Shown here: positions 24,537 to 35,937 of the stretch, in pieces
How the letters are laid out: every line of letters starts with the position of its first letter
Position numbering within the stretch: position 1 is the stretch's first letter
NCBI GenBank assembly: GCA_035578155.1
Contig: JAPWDM010000001.1
Coordinates: forward strand, 168,427,498-168,491,497
Direction: 5' to 3'
Source of the DNA: Brachynemurus nebulosus
Lineage: Eukaryota; Arthropoda; Insecta; Neuroptera; Myrmeleontidae
Length of the DNA: 64,000 bases
Notes under the pieces: generated by a model
What the model was told of the DNA's origin: nothing
What the model saw: the letters and a program-made list of their open reading frames with translations, nothing else
Database searches by the model: none
Translations under genes and position numbers: made by a program

Positions 24537-24787
24537 GTAGTCGTCCACACTGCGTGCGATGCTGGACCGAGCGTTACCGTGCCGAGCGAGACCGAGCGAG
24601 TCTGAATCTAGCTAGTGTTCATACTGCTTGCTGTTTTGTGCTATTTGATTTGCTGAATTTGACAGATCACTGCAACTGTCAGTTTATTTTTCATAATTAT
24701 TATTTATACATTATTATACACATCGGAATTGTATTATATTGAATAATTTTTTTGTACAAAAGTTTTTGTGAAGCTTAATTATTTAAA

Positions 24788-25006
24788 ATGAACAATTTTA
24801 TTTTTTATACTTTTTTTTTTGGAAAGTTACGTTTAAGACAAAAAAGGCTCTTTAGAAATGTTTCGCACTGGATCCATGAAATAAATAAAAATAGGTATGA
24901 ACATGGTGAATTTTATCATTTTCTACGTCAGCTACGACAAGATCCACAAAAATTTTGGGGGTATTTTAGAACGACTTGTAGTACCTTCGATTATATTTTA
25001 ATTTAA
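24788..25006 (+). pseudogene. Harbinger transposase (HARBI1-like nuclease), N-terminal fragment
   Basis: A 72-codon frame carries NRYEHGEFYHFLRQL at about residues 35-49, LRQDPQKFWGYFR at 49-61 and STFDYIL at 65-71. This matches the conserved start of PIF/Harbinger nucleases: a G-E-(F/Y) segment, then acidic-P-x-K-F-x-x-Y-F-R, then T-F-(D/E)-x-L. A full-length protein is several hundred residues with a DDE core. Here the frame stops straight after the first domain and no catalytic residues remain. Together with the convergent MADF fragment it shows the element descends from a standard two-gene Harbinger. The start at 24788 is the first ATG of the frame. Confidence 0.82.
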
Positions 25007-25148
25007 TTATTAAACCATCTAAATTTAATTTTTTTGAAATATCCTGCCATAATCTGGTAACATAATCTTGGTTGTGGTAATTTCTATGTTTTGGACTCCA
25101 CAATGCTTGGCGTAAATAAATCTCATTTATTAATAATTCGATGTCCAT
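24966..25148 (-). pseudogene. MADF/Myb-like Harbinger partner protein, N-terminal fragment
   Basis: The 60-codon frame from ATG at 25148 starts MDIELLINEIYLRQALW and continues HRNYHNQDYVTRLWQDISKK. This is the MADF pattern: a short acidic start, L-I-x-x-(V/I), a P/A-x-L-W with Trp17, the H-x-x-Y-x-(N/D) segment, then a second tryptophan (Trp34) in the third helix. MADF or Myb-like proteins are the second gene of PIF/Harbinger elements and help bind the transposon ends. The tail after residue 45 is unrelated AT-rich sequence overlapping the end of the transposase fragment, which marks the deletion junction. Non-functional as a transposition factor. Confidence 0.78.
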
Positions 25149-25798
25149 TTTTTATCATATTATTTGTTATATTGTTTTAAATAATACAAAAGAAATATTA
25201 TATAATATGTATATTATATACTAAAACGTATCAATAATGAAAAAAAACAATAAATACGACAAAACACAAAACAGATAGCACAACAAACGAAATCAGCTTC
25301 AAACCGCTTGAAAAATATCAAACTTGTTTGACATTAGCAAATCAGCTCGGTCCGGACTCGCGTCGCATCGCTCGGCAACGGTTTGAATCGGCCATGTGTT
25401 TGAACATGTACATTAAAATGTATGTGTTTAAAAAAATAGTATGTACTCGCTCGGCATCGCACTGCTGTTACTCGCTTGTTGTGTGCACGTACACTAAGTA
25501 TTATACATTAACACTTTCAGTCTCATGGCTTCGGCATCTGAAACCAAACAAAACATCCCCAGAGGCCGACCGCGATCAATGATTAATTGATTAGTTGCTT
25601 ACGCATTATTTGTGCGATGTTTATCATCATTCATCACACGGATGTGTCCCTACTCACACAAATACATACTAACACACATCATTTTATTTTATGTATTTGT
25701 TTATATAATTTTTTTTAATATTGCCGGCTTTCAGGGAAGTTTACTATGAAAATGCTCGGGCCTCATAGTGTTAATAGCCTCTGGTGGCATTAAGCATA

Positions 25799-26107
25799 AA
25801 GTAAAAAATATATTTTTTAAGAAAAAGGTTTTATTTAAAAGTGGGCTAAAAAAATAAAATAACTTTTGGGTGAAGTTTGAAGCAATATGCAACATAATTT
25901 AAAAAAGCTTGAGAAGTTATCATTAGTTATTTCTGTTTTTGATATTTTGGAGCTACTTTACTTTTCAGTAGTTACCAAACTTAATTAAACGCCCCAAGCT
26001 TTTATAAAGTATGTTGCATATTGCTTCAAACTTCACTCAAAAGTTATTTTATTTTTTTAGCTCATTTTTAAATAAAAGCTTTTTCTTAAAAAACATATTT
26101 TTTACTT
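25799..26107. mobile_element. Palindromic TA-flanked MITE, 309 bp
   Basis: Near-perfect inverted arms of about 110 bp start AAGTAAAAAATAT. They include GTGAAGTTTGAAGCAATATG on the left and its inverse on the right, around a ~75-bp centre. TA lies outside both ends (25797-25798, 26108-26109). No coding sequence. Confidence 0.88.
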
Positions 26108-27190
26108 TAATTTATTTTCTGCTTTTTAGTCTGATTATAATTAATTTAAAAAAAAATTAAAGAAGTAATTTTTTTACCTATATTTTAATCGGTTAATTTA
26201 TCCTAATCAAACATAACTATGGAAACAAAAAATTGCAATGTAGAATCAATTGACAATATTATTTGACAATTCGAAGTGTCAAATAGTTACACAGAACTAA
26301 AAATCAACAATTTTGTTTTGGGGCGATTTAGGGCAAAACTAATTATAAAACATTGCATTGTCATCAAATTTAGACACGTATACAAAATTTGAAACCTCTA
26401 GCTCAATTTAAAACTGTCTAAATTTTGATTCCAAGATTTGATCTAAACAAACATACTAACATAGCAAGTTAAATAAAATCTTTTAAAAATAGTATAGTTC
26501 ACACTGATGATCATTATTTGGGAAAAATTTTTTCACCTTGACATTTAGCAGTTTATTTTTTTTTTGTTTCACTTTAGAGTATAACCGCTCCATTTGCTCC
26601 ATTGTGGTTACGCCACTGAATAAAAAGATTTTACTGTGCCAAAAGTGTAAAATATATACCTACTTAACTGAAACTCACCCAGTGAATGTTATTGTTAGAA
26701 ACTTAAGAATATTACTTGAGGCTCACAATAAACATAGGTATTCTTTTTTATCGTAGACTTTGCCTGTCACCCTTATTATTTTTTCTACTACTATAGATTA
26801 TACGCAATACGCCATATATAATTTTTAAACATGAATACAAAAACCGACCAACCAACCATATATAACCAACAATTTTTGTCGGCTGAATATGATTTTAATA
26901 GTTGCAGAGGATGTAATTTATATTCCTACCGGAACGAAATTTAATAAAGGTTAATGAGAGAATATGTATAGAGAATGAATCCTTACTTTTAATGGTATTC
27001 ACGATACATATATGTATGTCGTCGTGGCATTGTAGAATCAGTCAGACTACAAAATGCCTAGTTGTTTTACAAAACGGTTGAACCTAATACCTAAATCAAA
27101 TTCTAAAATAATGATTTGTATTCTACAACCCGGCTTGTTAAACGTTTAGCCGCTTTGTAGCAGTATACAACATACATACATGTATGTATG
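26108..27190. other. No gene; isolated hAT right end inside
   Basis: GTGGTTACGCCACTG ending at 26618 reads in reverse CAGTGGCGTAACCAC, a common hAT terminus. No left partner was found. The remainder is AT-rich. A short ATACATACATGTATGTATGT run lies near 27170. Confidence 0.4.
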
Positions 27191-27194
27191 TATG

Positions 27195-27420
27195 AATATA
27201 TGTATATATGTGTCCGCGCGATAACTCTCGAACGGAACATCCTATTTTGATGAAATTTGCTGAAAATGTTTGAAGTGCGAAAATCTTGAACGAGTTCTTC
27301 TCCCAAACACGTCCAATGCCAGGAATCTCAAAGAAAATATGTTTTCTGCCAAAATTTGCCCAAGTTTAAAAGTTTTTCGAATTTTTGCGAACCACCACCA
27401 CTACCATTGCGAATTTTTCG
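27195..27420 (-). mobile_element. Helentron-like (HINE) internal fragment
   Basis: TCCGCGCGATAACTCTCGAA at 27212 follows a short TATATG microsatellite, exactly as at 51477. The downstream GAACGAGTTC and AAACACGTCCAATGCC correspond to the GGATGAGTTCGTTAGCCAGA and ACACGTCGGATGCC of other copies. Neither terminus is present. Confidence 0.6.
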
Positions 27421-27760
27421 ATCTAAGCGTACGCATTCGTTTGTCCATTATTGTGCAACAAAAATTCTCGATTGTCCACTTTTCGTTTCGGAATTGCGGC
27501 CTAAAATTTTGCCACTGGCACCCACAGATTGCAGAAATAATTTCTAAACCACCTAGATCGTTTGTTCTTCGTTTGTCCATGTTTGTCCAGCAATTAGTTT
27601 CGTTTGTCCGTCCCCTGGGTAATTATAATTCATTATTAAAATTTTCAGAAAGTGTGAAGTTGGCACCCCTTTTTAGGAATTACAATTTTTTTTACTATAT
27701 TCGTTTGTCCATCGTTAGTCCAAGATTGTGCATCCCCAAGTTTCGTCTGTCCACACGCCA
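27420..27760. repeat. Dispersed TTCGTTTGTCCAT-like iterations
   Basis: Variants of TCGTTTGTCCA occur around 27437, 27570, 27601, 27703 and 27744, with irregular spacing. They underlie the longest open frame in the window (202 codons, 27270-27878), which has no recognisable domain and begins inside a Helentron-like fragment. Confidence 0.55.
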
Positions 27761-28100
27761 TTTTAAAATCGCAAGTGAAAAACATTTTCCATTGAAATAT
27801 TACTCGAACGATATTTATACATACTTATACGAGTATATACAGTGGAACTTCAAGAAGTGCAACAATATGTTCCACTGATGAGTAATAGTTTCAGGAGGGG
27901 TAAGGAAACTTTTGTTAAATTTGAAAAAAGTTCGTATTTTGATTAAGATAAGTAGACGAGTATTTATTTACAATTGGAATTCAATATTAAATTACACTTT
28001 ATTCGAAAATGATGAATATTACAATTATTACAATTATATTATAAAATGAAAATGTGATTACCCTGTTGTCAAACACGACGCATCTATGGTTGACCCACAT

Positions 28101-30216
28101 CAGGGCCGGCCTAAAACAAAAATTGCAAGTGTGCAAGATTCACACTTTATGCCCCTACCGGGGGGTTTACCTCCCAAGTAAAAGGAGGGTCCGGGGGTCC
28201 TCCCCCCGAAAATGTTTGAAATTTAAGGTCTAAAAACACATTTTTTGTGCATTTTTGCGCCATTTAGAACATTAAATTTATGCCTCTCAATTTCATTTAT
28301 TATTGATTGACTACACAGAGAAAAAATTCCAGTAAAAATTACTGAGCTGCCTCCGGTAAACGAGTCTTAAGTGACCAGTAGGAAATTATGAAAAAAAAAT
28401 ATAAAGATTGCCTTACAAACATTATTTTTTACGATTCATTTGAAAATTTTTCCTGTACACCTTAAGAATTTTTCCTGTACACCTTAAGAATTTTTCCTAT
28501 ACAGCTGCGTAAAATTCGATGGGGTAGTAAAATTTCAAGTGGACACCGGGAAAATTTACTTAATTTTTTGTAAAATTATACTAGATATAGTATAATTTTT
28601 ACTTAGCCACTATGTAATTGTTATTTGTTATCTCTATCTTCTCGTTGAAACTTGCATTTCAGCATCTCTCTCACATAAGTATTACCTTGAATCATCATTC
28701 AAGCTGATTTTGAATAACACCAGTTGGAACGGCGACCGGTGCTACATAGGTACTAGCTATCATAGCGACGACATCGGTACTCTGTTCGCAGGAGACCGTG
28801 GGTACCACTCACTCAGAGTAGAAGCAGCTCACTTATTCAGTTGTACAAAAGAAATCAAACATAACAGACGTTGATCGCAGTCATTGCTAAATACAATACA
28901 ACACCATACATTAATTTTTTCATGTGTGCACGTGTTTTTTATACTATACTTTCATAATTAGAAACATTATAATTTTAACTTCAAATAAAGAATTTATATT
29001 TGTTATCAAATAATAAATAGATCATTGTGTTTTTCCTATATTCATTTCAAATATTGAACAAATTATTGTGTTTTTTTTTTAAATTTTATTTACAAAATCA
29101 CAACATAAATTTGGTGACCAGGACGTGATTCAACAATGTTTTCAATGTTTTTCCAGAAATAATAAAAAACCACACATTTTTTCAATATTAATAATTTGAT
29201 TTTAACCCTTACCTTTAATCCTATCCTTTTAAACTATTTTAATTCAATTATTTATTAATAAATAAAAAAAAAACCTTATTTATAAATAATACGGTAATTT
29301 TTACTGAGCTATAGAGTAATTTAAAATTTTTACTATAAATTATCGTACTTTTTGCTTCGCCTGTCACTTATGTCCGCATTACCAGAGAGCTCAGTAATTT
29401 TTTACCAGAAATTTCAGTAAAAATTACTGTATTTTTTTCTCAGTGTATATAGGTTCCTTTTGAACTTTTGAACTTTTTGGCTTAAACCACTATTATGTTA
29501 AATAAACTAATGAAAGCTTTTGGGTTACGTTACAATGATTTTTACACTTACTCAGTACCCAACTCAGTACTCACTTGCAACTACTCTCATAATAAATAGC
29601 TAATGAGGGAATCACCATCCGCCGGACCTAAGATAAATGTCCAAATTTTATAGGTAAAAGAAAATAAAACAACAGAACATGGTGAACCAATAATTACACA
29701 GTTTAATAATGACGCACACACAACAAAAGTTTATTAACTATTAAGATATGTACGTCGTCCCCTTTATTATATACATTTATGCAAGGGCTTTTCTTGCTTT
29801 CATTTCAGAGAATGAATTGACTGTGTCCAAATAATCAATTGACTGAGTCAGCTAGGCACCTGCGCGAAGCGAGATGCGCGGGGCACAGTGGTGCAGCAGT
29901 CTGTCCTTAACCCTAACGTCTTGTTTCCGCGTTCCCACCACACGGGTAGACGACTGCTCTACTGACCTTGGACAAGCGCATCAGACTATTGTATTTCAGA
30001 ACTCATTGGGGTAGATGATTGGTTTTACCTTGAAATTCAACCGTAATAGTTTTGAGGCAAAGTTCATTCTAATTTAAATATTTATGCCCAACATTTAAAT
30101 CAATTTCTAAAAATTTGCAAAATTTATTTTTTTACCAAAATTGGCCAATTTTATGCTCCTCCAAAAGACTCGAGTGTGCGGCTGCATACGTCGCACACCC
30201 CCTCAGGTCGGCCCTG
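28101..30216. mobile_element. hAT element, ~2.1 kb including a nested MITE
   Basis: Termini CAGGGCCGGCCTAA and, reverse-complemented, CAGGGCCGACCTGA. The flanking 8-mers ACCCACAT and AACCACAC match at 6 of 8. Inside the left end, GGAGGGTCCGGGGGTCCTCC is the kind of sequence seen at the start of many hAT elements. Subtracting the MITE at 28314-29445 leaves about 980 bp. No transposase was recognised. Confidence 0.78.
28314..29445 (+). mobile_element. TA-flanked MITE, CACAGAG family, copy A (1132 bp), nested in hAT
   Basis: Ends CACAGAGAAAAAATTCCAGT and, reverse-complemented, CACTGAGAAAAAAATACAGT, flanked by TA. Both ends contain GTAAAAATTACTGAG. Copy B is at 33961-34928 in reverse orientation. 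Copy A carries an extra tandem duplication of a ~23-bp unit (CTGTACACCTTAAGAA at 28453 and 28476) that copy B has once. The central parts of A and B differ. Confidence 0.85.
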
Positions 30217-30277
30217 AACCACACTTAATCAATTTACAAAACAGCGAGGTGTTTTTTTTTTTTTTAAGATTATAATA

Positions 30278-31168
30278 TTAAGGGGAGGTTTACTAGAGAG
30301 TCGTTAAAAAAAAATCGATTTTTTTTTGCAAAAATTGGTAGCTAATTATGTGTAGAATATGTTCCCAAAGCGATTTTGCTGAAAGTAATTTAAGGGAAGG
30401 TTTACTTGAGATTTGATAAAAAGATCGATTTTTTTGCCGAAAGTGATAGCAAATTATGTGTAGAATATGTTCCCAAAGTGATTTTACTGAAAATAATTTA
30501 AAAACAAGATTCTTGCACATTAACCGAATCCAGGTTTTTATAAAAAAAAAATTCAAAAAACGTAGTTCACGCAATAATGAGTATTAAATATAAAATTTTG
30601 AAAATACGTTTCTTTATATATATTTTATTATATCTCGGAACTACATTTTTGGAACTGGTGGACACGATAACTCAAAAACTATTCGATGGATCCTTTTTTT
30701 AAATTTTTTATTTTAAAGATAATTCAATTTTTCGGCACCTCTACCTAAGTTCGATACACTTTCAATATTTTTTTTATTTTTAAATTTACTTTAAAGAGCG
30801 AAAAATAAGACAAAAATCGTAATCAAAAGTTCAAACATCCGCCATTTTTTTTTCTTTCAACAATTTATTGATATTATAAGTAGAGGTGCCGGTACTCTTC
30901 ATATATTTTATAAATTTTTTTTTGTTTTTGGATTATTACCGGCGCTAGGATGTCCACCAACAAGGCACTGGATTTTCGAATCGTCACACTGCACTATCTA
31001 TAAAATAGACACTTTTTTATATTTTTCTTTGAAAAATTTTTTTTGTGTAGTCTAATACTTAATAAATATGTGCACAAAATTTGAAATTGATATTTACTTC
31101 CGTTCTTGAGAAAAAAATTCTAGAAAAATACATAATTTTTAAGGACTCTCGAGTAAACCTCCCCTTAA
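30278..31168. mobile_element. TTAA-flanked element, ~890 bp
   Basis: TTAA lies at both ends, followed by inverted GGGGAGGTTTACT(A/C)GAGAGTC. The left part is a tandem duplication of about 112 bp. The second unit starts TTAAGGGAAGGTTTACTTGA at 30390, so the outer TIR and TTAA themselves were duplicated. The target type points to a piggyBac-like MITE. Non-coding. Confidence 0.8.
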
Positions 31169-31713
31169 GGATTAAAACACTATAATCTGGCTGGTTTTAC
31201 AATCTTGCGTCGATTTATACACCCACCGACAAACACGCACGTATAAGCATGCATACTATAATATAACTTAGTGAAAATTGCCTTTGTCGTTTATGAGTGT
31301 AGCGCTACGCATAATGATCTAGATTAAAATTTTCGAGTGTAATTTATTAATATGAATATGTGTTCTATGAACCCGTTCATTGTTTTTTGTTTGATAAGAT
31401 AAATTGTATTGCAGTACCATCCAAACATCTTGTTATTTTATTTTGAGATTTTCATTTACCCATAAATTAATGTTAAGAAATCTAACAATGGACGTAGGAA
31501 AAAGAATGTAATGTAGGTGTGTTTCACAATACATACTTGAATACTCAAAAGTAGTATTGCAAAATTGGATGAGTATTTTTTGAGTACAAGAGGAGATATT
31601 TTGATGTAAATGGGTAATATTTCATCATCTTCAACAAACACAAAAAGAATAGCTAAGTGTTGTCAATTTGGATAAATTTAAGACAATAACATTCGTTTCT
31701 TAAACAGAGTCTT
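31169..31713. other. AT-rich DNA, nothing recognised
   Basis: No paired ends or coding signal. Confidence 0.5.
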
Positions 31714-31715
31714 TA

Positions 31716-32509
31716 CACAGAGAGAAAATTCATATAAAAATTACTGTGTTCAGCACTAAAATCGACGTGTAAAAGGCGAACATATTCAATTTTGTACGGT
31801 AAAAATATAAAAATTATAATTAATCATAGAAAATTTAAAAATCACTGTAAAATCACAGTAAAAAGTTCCATTGCCGACAAAAAAATATTTTTTATTGTTT
31901 TTCTTACAAAAATTACCATGCTGTCTTAAAATAGAAGAAAAGTAGAAAAGAAGAAAAGAAGCTAATAGTAGAAAGAAAGAAAGAGAAGGTATCAACGCTG
32001 TCACATAGCGAGGCAAGCTGCAGAAGGTATCAACACAATCATATATGAAGGTCATATAGCCAGACTGGTGGTGTTGCAAGTAGCTGGTCACTACTGCTGG
32101 TGCAGTGTTGTGTCGCGTCGAAGCAGTGCTCATTAGAATGTGTTACAGGACGGATGGTCATCGTTTAATTCATCATTTTGTTACTTCACTATCTTCAGTA
32201 TTAGAATATATTGTTGCAGTGTTAGAATATATTGTTTACAGGTTTGAATACGTATATTGTTCCTCAATGCGCACAGCCCAAGCAACATAAGGTTGCGGAT
32301 CAGATGCGCAAATGAAAGAGTACGACAACAAGAATTAAACTATAACCATATATGCATAAGAGTGTGATAAAAGTTGTGTTAGCATATTAAATTTTACCAT
32401 GCTATAATATATTTTTTACTTTGGTCGTCGATCGCCCACGCATTATAAGAGAGTATGGTAATTTTTCTGAAATTTTATCTACAAAAATTATATGATTTTT
32501 CTCTCCGTG
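31716..32509 (-). mobile_element. TA-flanked MITE, CACGGAGAG family, copy 2 (794 bp)
   Basis: Ends CACAGAGAGAAAATTC and the inverse ...TTTTTCTCTCCGTG, flanked by TA. It is collinear with the copy at 11635-12423 in reverse orientation: ATGCGCAAATGAAAGAGTAC and GGTCGTCGATCGCCCACGC are shared (the latter as GTGCGCGATCGACGACC in copy 1). Near 32200 a short duplication of TTAGAATATATTGTT is present. Confidence 0.85.
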
Positions 32510-32534
32510 TATATTTTAAAGAATTTTATACATA

Positions 32535-33660
32535 ATCAAGACCGATGGCCATGGCCTAGGGGCGGTACGTTTTTAGGGGCGGCAAATTTTTAGAAAAGGG
32601 TGGCAAAAGTTGGAATTTGAGGTTTTTTTGCTTGTTAGTTATAATTTTAGAGAAAAGTTTTAGAAAAATTGTAGAAAAAAGTAGGAAAAGTTAGATTTTT
32701 TTTAAAGCAACACTTACAAGGAAAGGTTTTGAACTGTCAATTCGCAATTTTGATGAAATTTGGTATTAAATATTAAGGATTATTAAATTTTATATTTATT
32801 TAAAATAAAGGTACTTACCTACGTAAATATACTTCTAAATTTGAAAATAAAGTAATTCATTTTTGAAACATATAAGAATATATATATCAAATTGTAAAGT
32901 GTTCGAATACGAATGTGGCGTTGGACATGTTGATACAAATTGCACGCATAACATTTTCCTTAGAGAATTTTTTTTTAAAAATTATTAATGAAATTTTTTT
33001 AGCTTATATAGGAAGTAGAAGAACCAAATATTAATATTTTAAACAAAAAAGTTCAAATTTGTGGGAAATTATGGGAATCCATTCGGTTTAAATTTTGTCA
33101 TATGAGTAAATATTCTGCTGTTCGAATACGAGTGTGGCTGACTGTATGTAGTACAAGCAAAAATAGCAGACCCATATTTCTTTTTATCTGCCACCGTTGC
33201 CATTTAAGGGGTGAAATCACCCCTCAAAATTAGGGTAAAATTTCAATTTTGTTGATAACTCGAAAACGACGGCAGATAGAAAGATACTTTAAATTTACAA
33301 AACACCTTATGTTTGCAGAGCTTTCTATTGATGTGTATAAATTCACGGTCGGATCTACTGGAGGGGCTGTTCAGGTAAAATTGAGGGTGAATTTTGAAAT
33401 AGGGTGGATATGCTTTAGTATATTGAAATTTGAATAGCATATATGAAAACTAGATGAAAAATACTAGTTTACCTCTGTTTGCTCAATGTTGTAATTTGAA
33501 GTCTAAAATCTCAAAACTGGACAGCTAATTTGAAGTTCCATTCGTAATTTTACTGACAATCAGCAAAATAAAAATATTTCTATAAGGTTTTCAGCAAGTG
33601 AATAGTCTTGTAATTAATAATAATATATCAAACTATACTTGTTGATATCTGACTAAAACT
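32535..33660. other. No gene; possible hAT-end debris at left
   Basis: GGCCTAGGGGCGGTACGTTT at 32557 resembles internal hAT-end sequence but has no partner. TTCGAATACG(A/G)(A/G)TGTGGC occurs at about 32904 and 33121. Two overlapping antisense frames at 33243-33440 have no signature. Confidence 0.35.
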
Positions 33661-33848
33661 AGTAAAGATTAGAATGTAGACACAGTAAAGATTAGAATGC
33701 AAGCACCAATAATTATATCAATTATTCTTTTTTTAGTGCTGGCATTCTAATCTTTACTGTGGAAGTCACAAATAATTTTAGAATATTTGGTCTGTCATCA
33801 CTTTAGTGTGCTACACATTAAATATTCCATATTTTTTTCTCTCCGTGA
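33661..33848. repeat. CAGTAAAGATTAGAATGC hairpin plus CACGGAGAG-type end
   Basis: An 81-bp near-palindrome (33681-33761) starts ACAGTAAAGATTAGAATGC and ends with its inverse. Part of its left arm is duplicated at 33661. It is followed by a block ending TTTTTTTCTCTCCGTG (33846) that also occurs, inverted, at 55434-55505. A second hairpin copy is at 56045-56123. Confidence 0.7.
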
Positions 33849-33960
33849 TACAATTATAATAGTAGTATCTTTTTCTTATATGACAATTAGAAAGAAAAAA
33901 TACCTTTTTTAGAAAAACAGTTACCTATTGTTAAAATTAGTAGATTATAATGAGAAGATG

Positions 33961-34928
33961 CACTGAGAAAAAAATAAAGTAATTTTTACTGAAATTTCTG
34001 GTAAAAAATTACTGAGCTCTCTGGTAATGCGGACATAAGTGATAAGCTAAGCAAAAAGTACGATAATTTATAGTAAAAATTGTAAATTACCCTATAGCTC
34101 AGTAAAAATTACCGTATTATTTATAAATAAGGTTTTTTTTTATTTATTAATAAATAATTGAATTAAAATAGTTTAAAAGGATATTGATAGAAGGGTAAGC
34201 ATTAAAATCAAATTATTAATATAGAAAAAAATTTTTGTGGTTTTTTATTATTTGTGGAAAAAAATATATAAATTCTTTATTTGACATATTACATGATAAA
34301 AATTTTTAACAATAAGAACATTACAATAATTTGTATAAAAACATATTTCAATTAACATTTCAATACATATAAAAAAACATATAAGAATTAAAATAAAAAC
34401 TAAACAAAAATTCATGAAACACAACAAACAAACACTTTATAAACATCCAGTCATGATGGTTGTTATTGCACAACTGAATGAAACAACACAACGGCCGGAG
34501 AATCCTGCTTAGTTGCTAGGTCTGTAACTGCTGTAACTCGTGTTGGTCGTGTTAGACAATGCTCGGTGCGCTTGCGTGCTTGTTTTATTTATTCTCATGT
34601 CTGTGTGATGCTTGGTATGCAATGTTATGTGAGAGGGATGAAATGCACAGCGACTCAGTAAAAATTATTCAATGTCCAGTATAATTTTACAAAAAATTAA
34701 GTAAATTTTTCCGGTGTCCACATGAAATTTTACTAGCCCATCGAATTTTACGCAGCTGTATAGGAAAAATTCTTAAGGTGTACAGGAAAAATTTTCAAAT
34801 GAATCGTAAAAAATAATGTTTGAAACACATTTTTTATATTTTTGCTTAATAATTTCCTACGGACTGGTCACTTAAGACTCGTTTACCGGAGGCAGCTCAG
34901 TAATTTTTACTGGAAGTTTTTCTCTGTG
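33961..34928 (-). mobile_element. TA-type MITE, CACAGAG family, copy B (968 bp)
   Basis: It is the reverse-oriented relative of the 28314 element. Left end CACTGAGAAAAAAATAAAGT, right end reading back CACAGAGAAAAACTTCCAGT. The bases outside are TG on both sides (33959-33960, 34929-34930) rather than TA, so the target was either TG or a mutated TA. Shared blocks include CTCGTTTACCGGAGGCAGCT. Confidence 0.82.
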
Positions 34929-35930
34929 TGTAAATTATATTTCGAAATACTTTTTATCTTCTTTTTTAGCGCAGAACACGTACGAAAAAATTCATTTTTC
35001 AAAACTTTTAATCCAGATTACAAGGAGCCAAAATTGGATGAAAACTATTACCGAACTATTGTGTATTAAGATATCGGTTAAAGGTCAACATTTGGCCTAT
35101 AGATTTTTTAATATAAAATCAAATACATACCTCTCTGTATTTCGTCTAGAAAATATGTTTTCCTACGAACAATCGTTTTAAATTTTCCATTTGATATTTC
35201 ACTCGCACGAGCTTAAACATTTTTGAGAATGATTTATTTGAATGGATTTTATTTTGTCACAGCTCAACATAAAATATTACTGCATGAAATTATTATGGTA
35301 TAAGTATAATAATATTCAATATGATTTAAATCGATTTCATTTTCATATATTTTGGTAGCTCTAAACACATACTTTTTTTAGTAAAATGAAATATTTCATA
35401 TTGATTTTATTGTTAAAATAACCGTGAAACGAAAGATATTGCAAAATATTTTTATTAACTTTTCTAACGTTCAAGAGTAAATTTATTGAAAAAGATGTGC
35501 AACTGATCATTCACCTTGTAACCATAATAATATCATGAGTTCAATAGGGGAATGTTGGGAGAAATGTATATAAAACGTCTCGAATTTACAACTTCAAAAA
35601 CACAGAATTTTGAATAACTAAGTTAGTTTTTTTTGTTCAGAGAGTTTGTTCGTACCATAGATATCAGGAGCATCAGTATAACACTCTCACTGAATTAATC
35701 AAGTAATTCTTGTTGGAACCCGGTCTCCAATAATTTCCAATAAAAGGAATCACTTGGACCTGTTGGAAATACGCGGTCTCATTACATTTTGACTGATTTA
35801 AGTAACTAATATTTTGATTGATTTTGACCCACAATTGAAAAATATTGCTGAAATTTGATGCATAGTTTGACAACTTTAACTGACGTATTAATAACGGGCT
35901 CGTTGAAAAACATGGGTAAAAATTATTAAC
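34929..35930. other. AT-rich DNA, no gene recognised
   Basis: No paired element ends or supported coding sequence. Confidence 0.45.
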
Positions 35931-35937
35931 AGCGGAC

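Larger units (their letters stand above)
24537..25494. mobile_element. Internally deleted PIF/Harbinger element (958 bp)
   Basis: The ends start GTAGTCGTCCACACTGCGTG on the left and, reverse-complemented, GTGTACGTGCACACAACAAG on the right. They match at roughly two thirds of positions, and each is flanked by TAA (24534-24536, 25495-25497). CpG-rich subterminal GCGATGC and CCGAGCGAG motifs recur in both ends. Between them the start of a Harbinger transposase (plus) and the start of a MADF/Myb-like partner (minus) converge and overlap slightly. The middle of a two-gene parent has therefore been lost. Confidence 0.85.

Noticed and set aside
29860..29990. GC-richer patch considered as a tRNA-like or SINE head
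   Set aside because: No clear A and B box pair at tRNA spacing and no cloverleaf could be drawn. It is treated as interior of the hAT element.
30293..30574. 93-codon frame with an internal SLWEHILHII repeat
   Set aside because: The repeat is the tandem duplication of the TTAA element terminus read in translation.
31786..32133. 115-codon minus-strand frame with a hydrophobic centre
   Set aside because: It lies wholly inside the CACGGAG-family MITE copy 2. The homologous region in copy 1 does not keep the full frame.
34842..35069. 75-codon plus-strand frame at the end of a MITE
   Set aside because: It starts inside MITE copy B and crosses its terminus, so there is no reason to think it is a gene.
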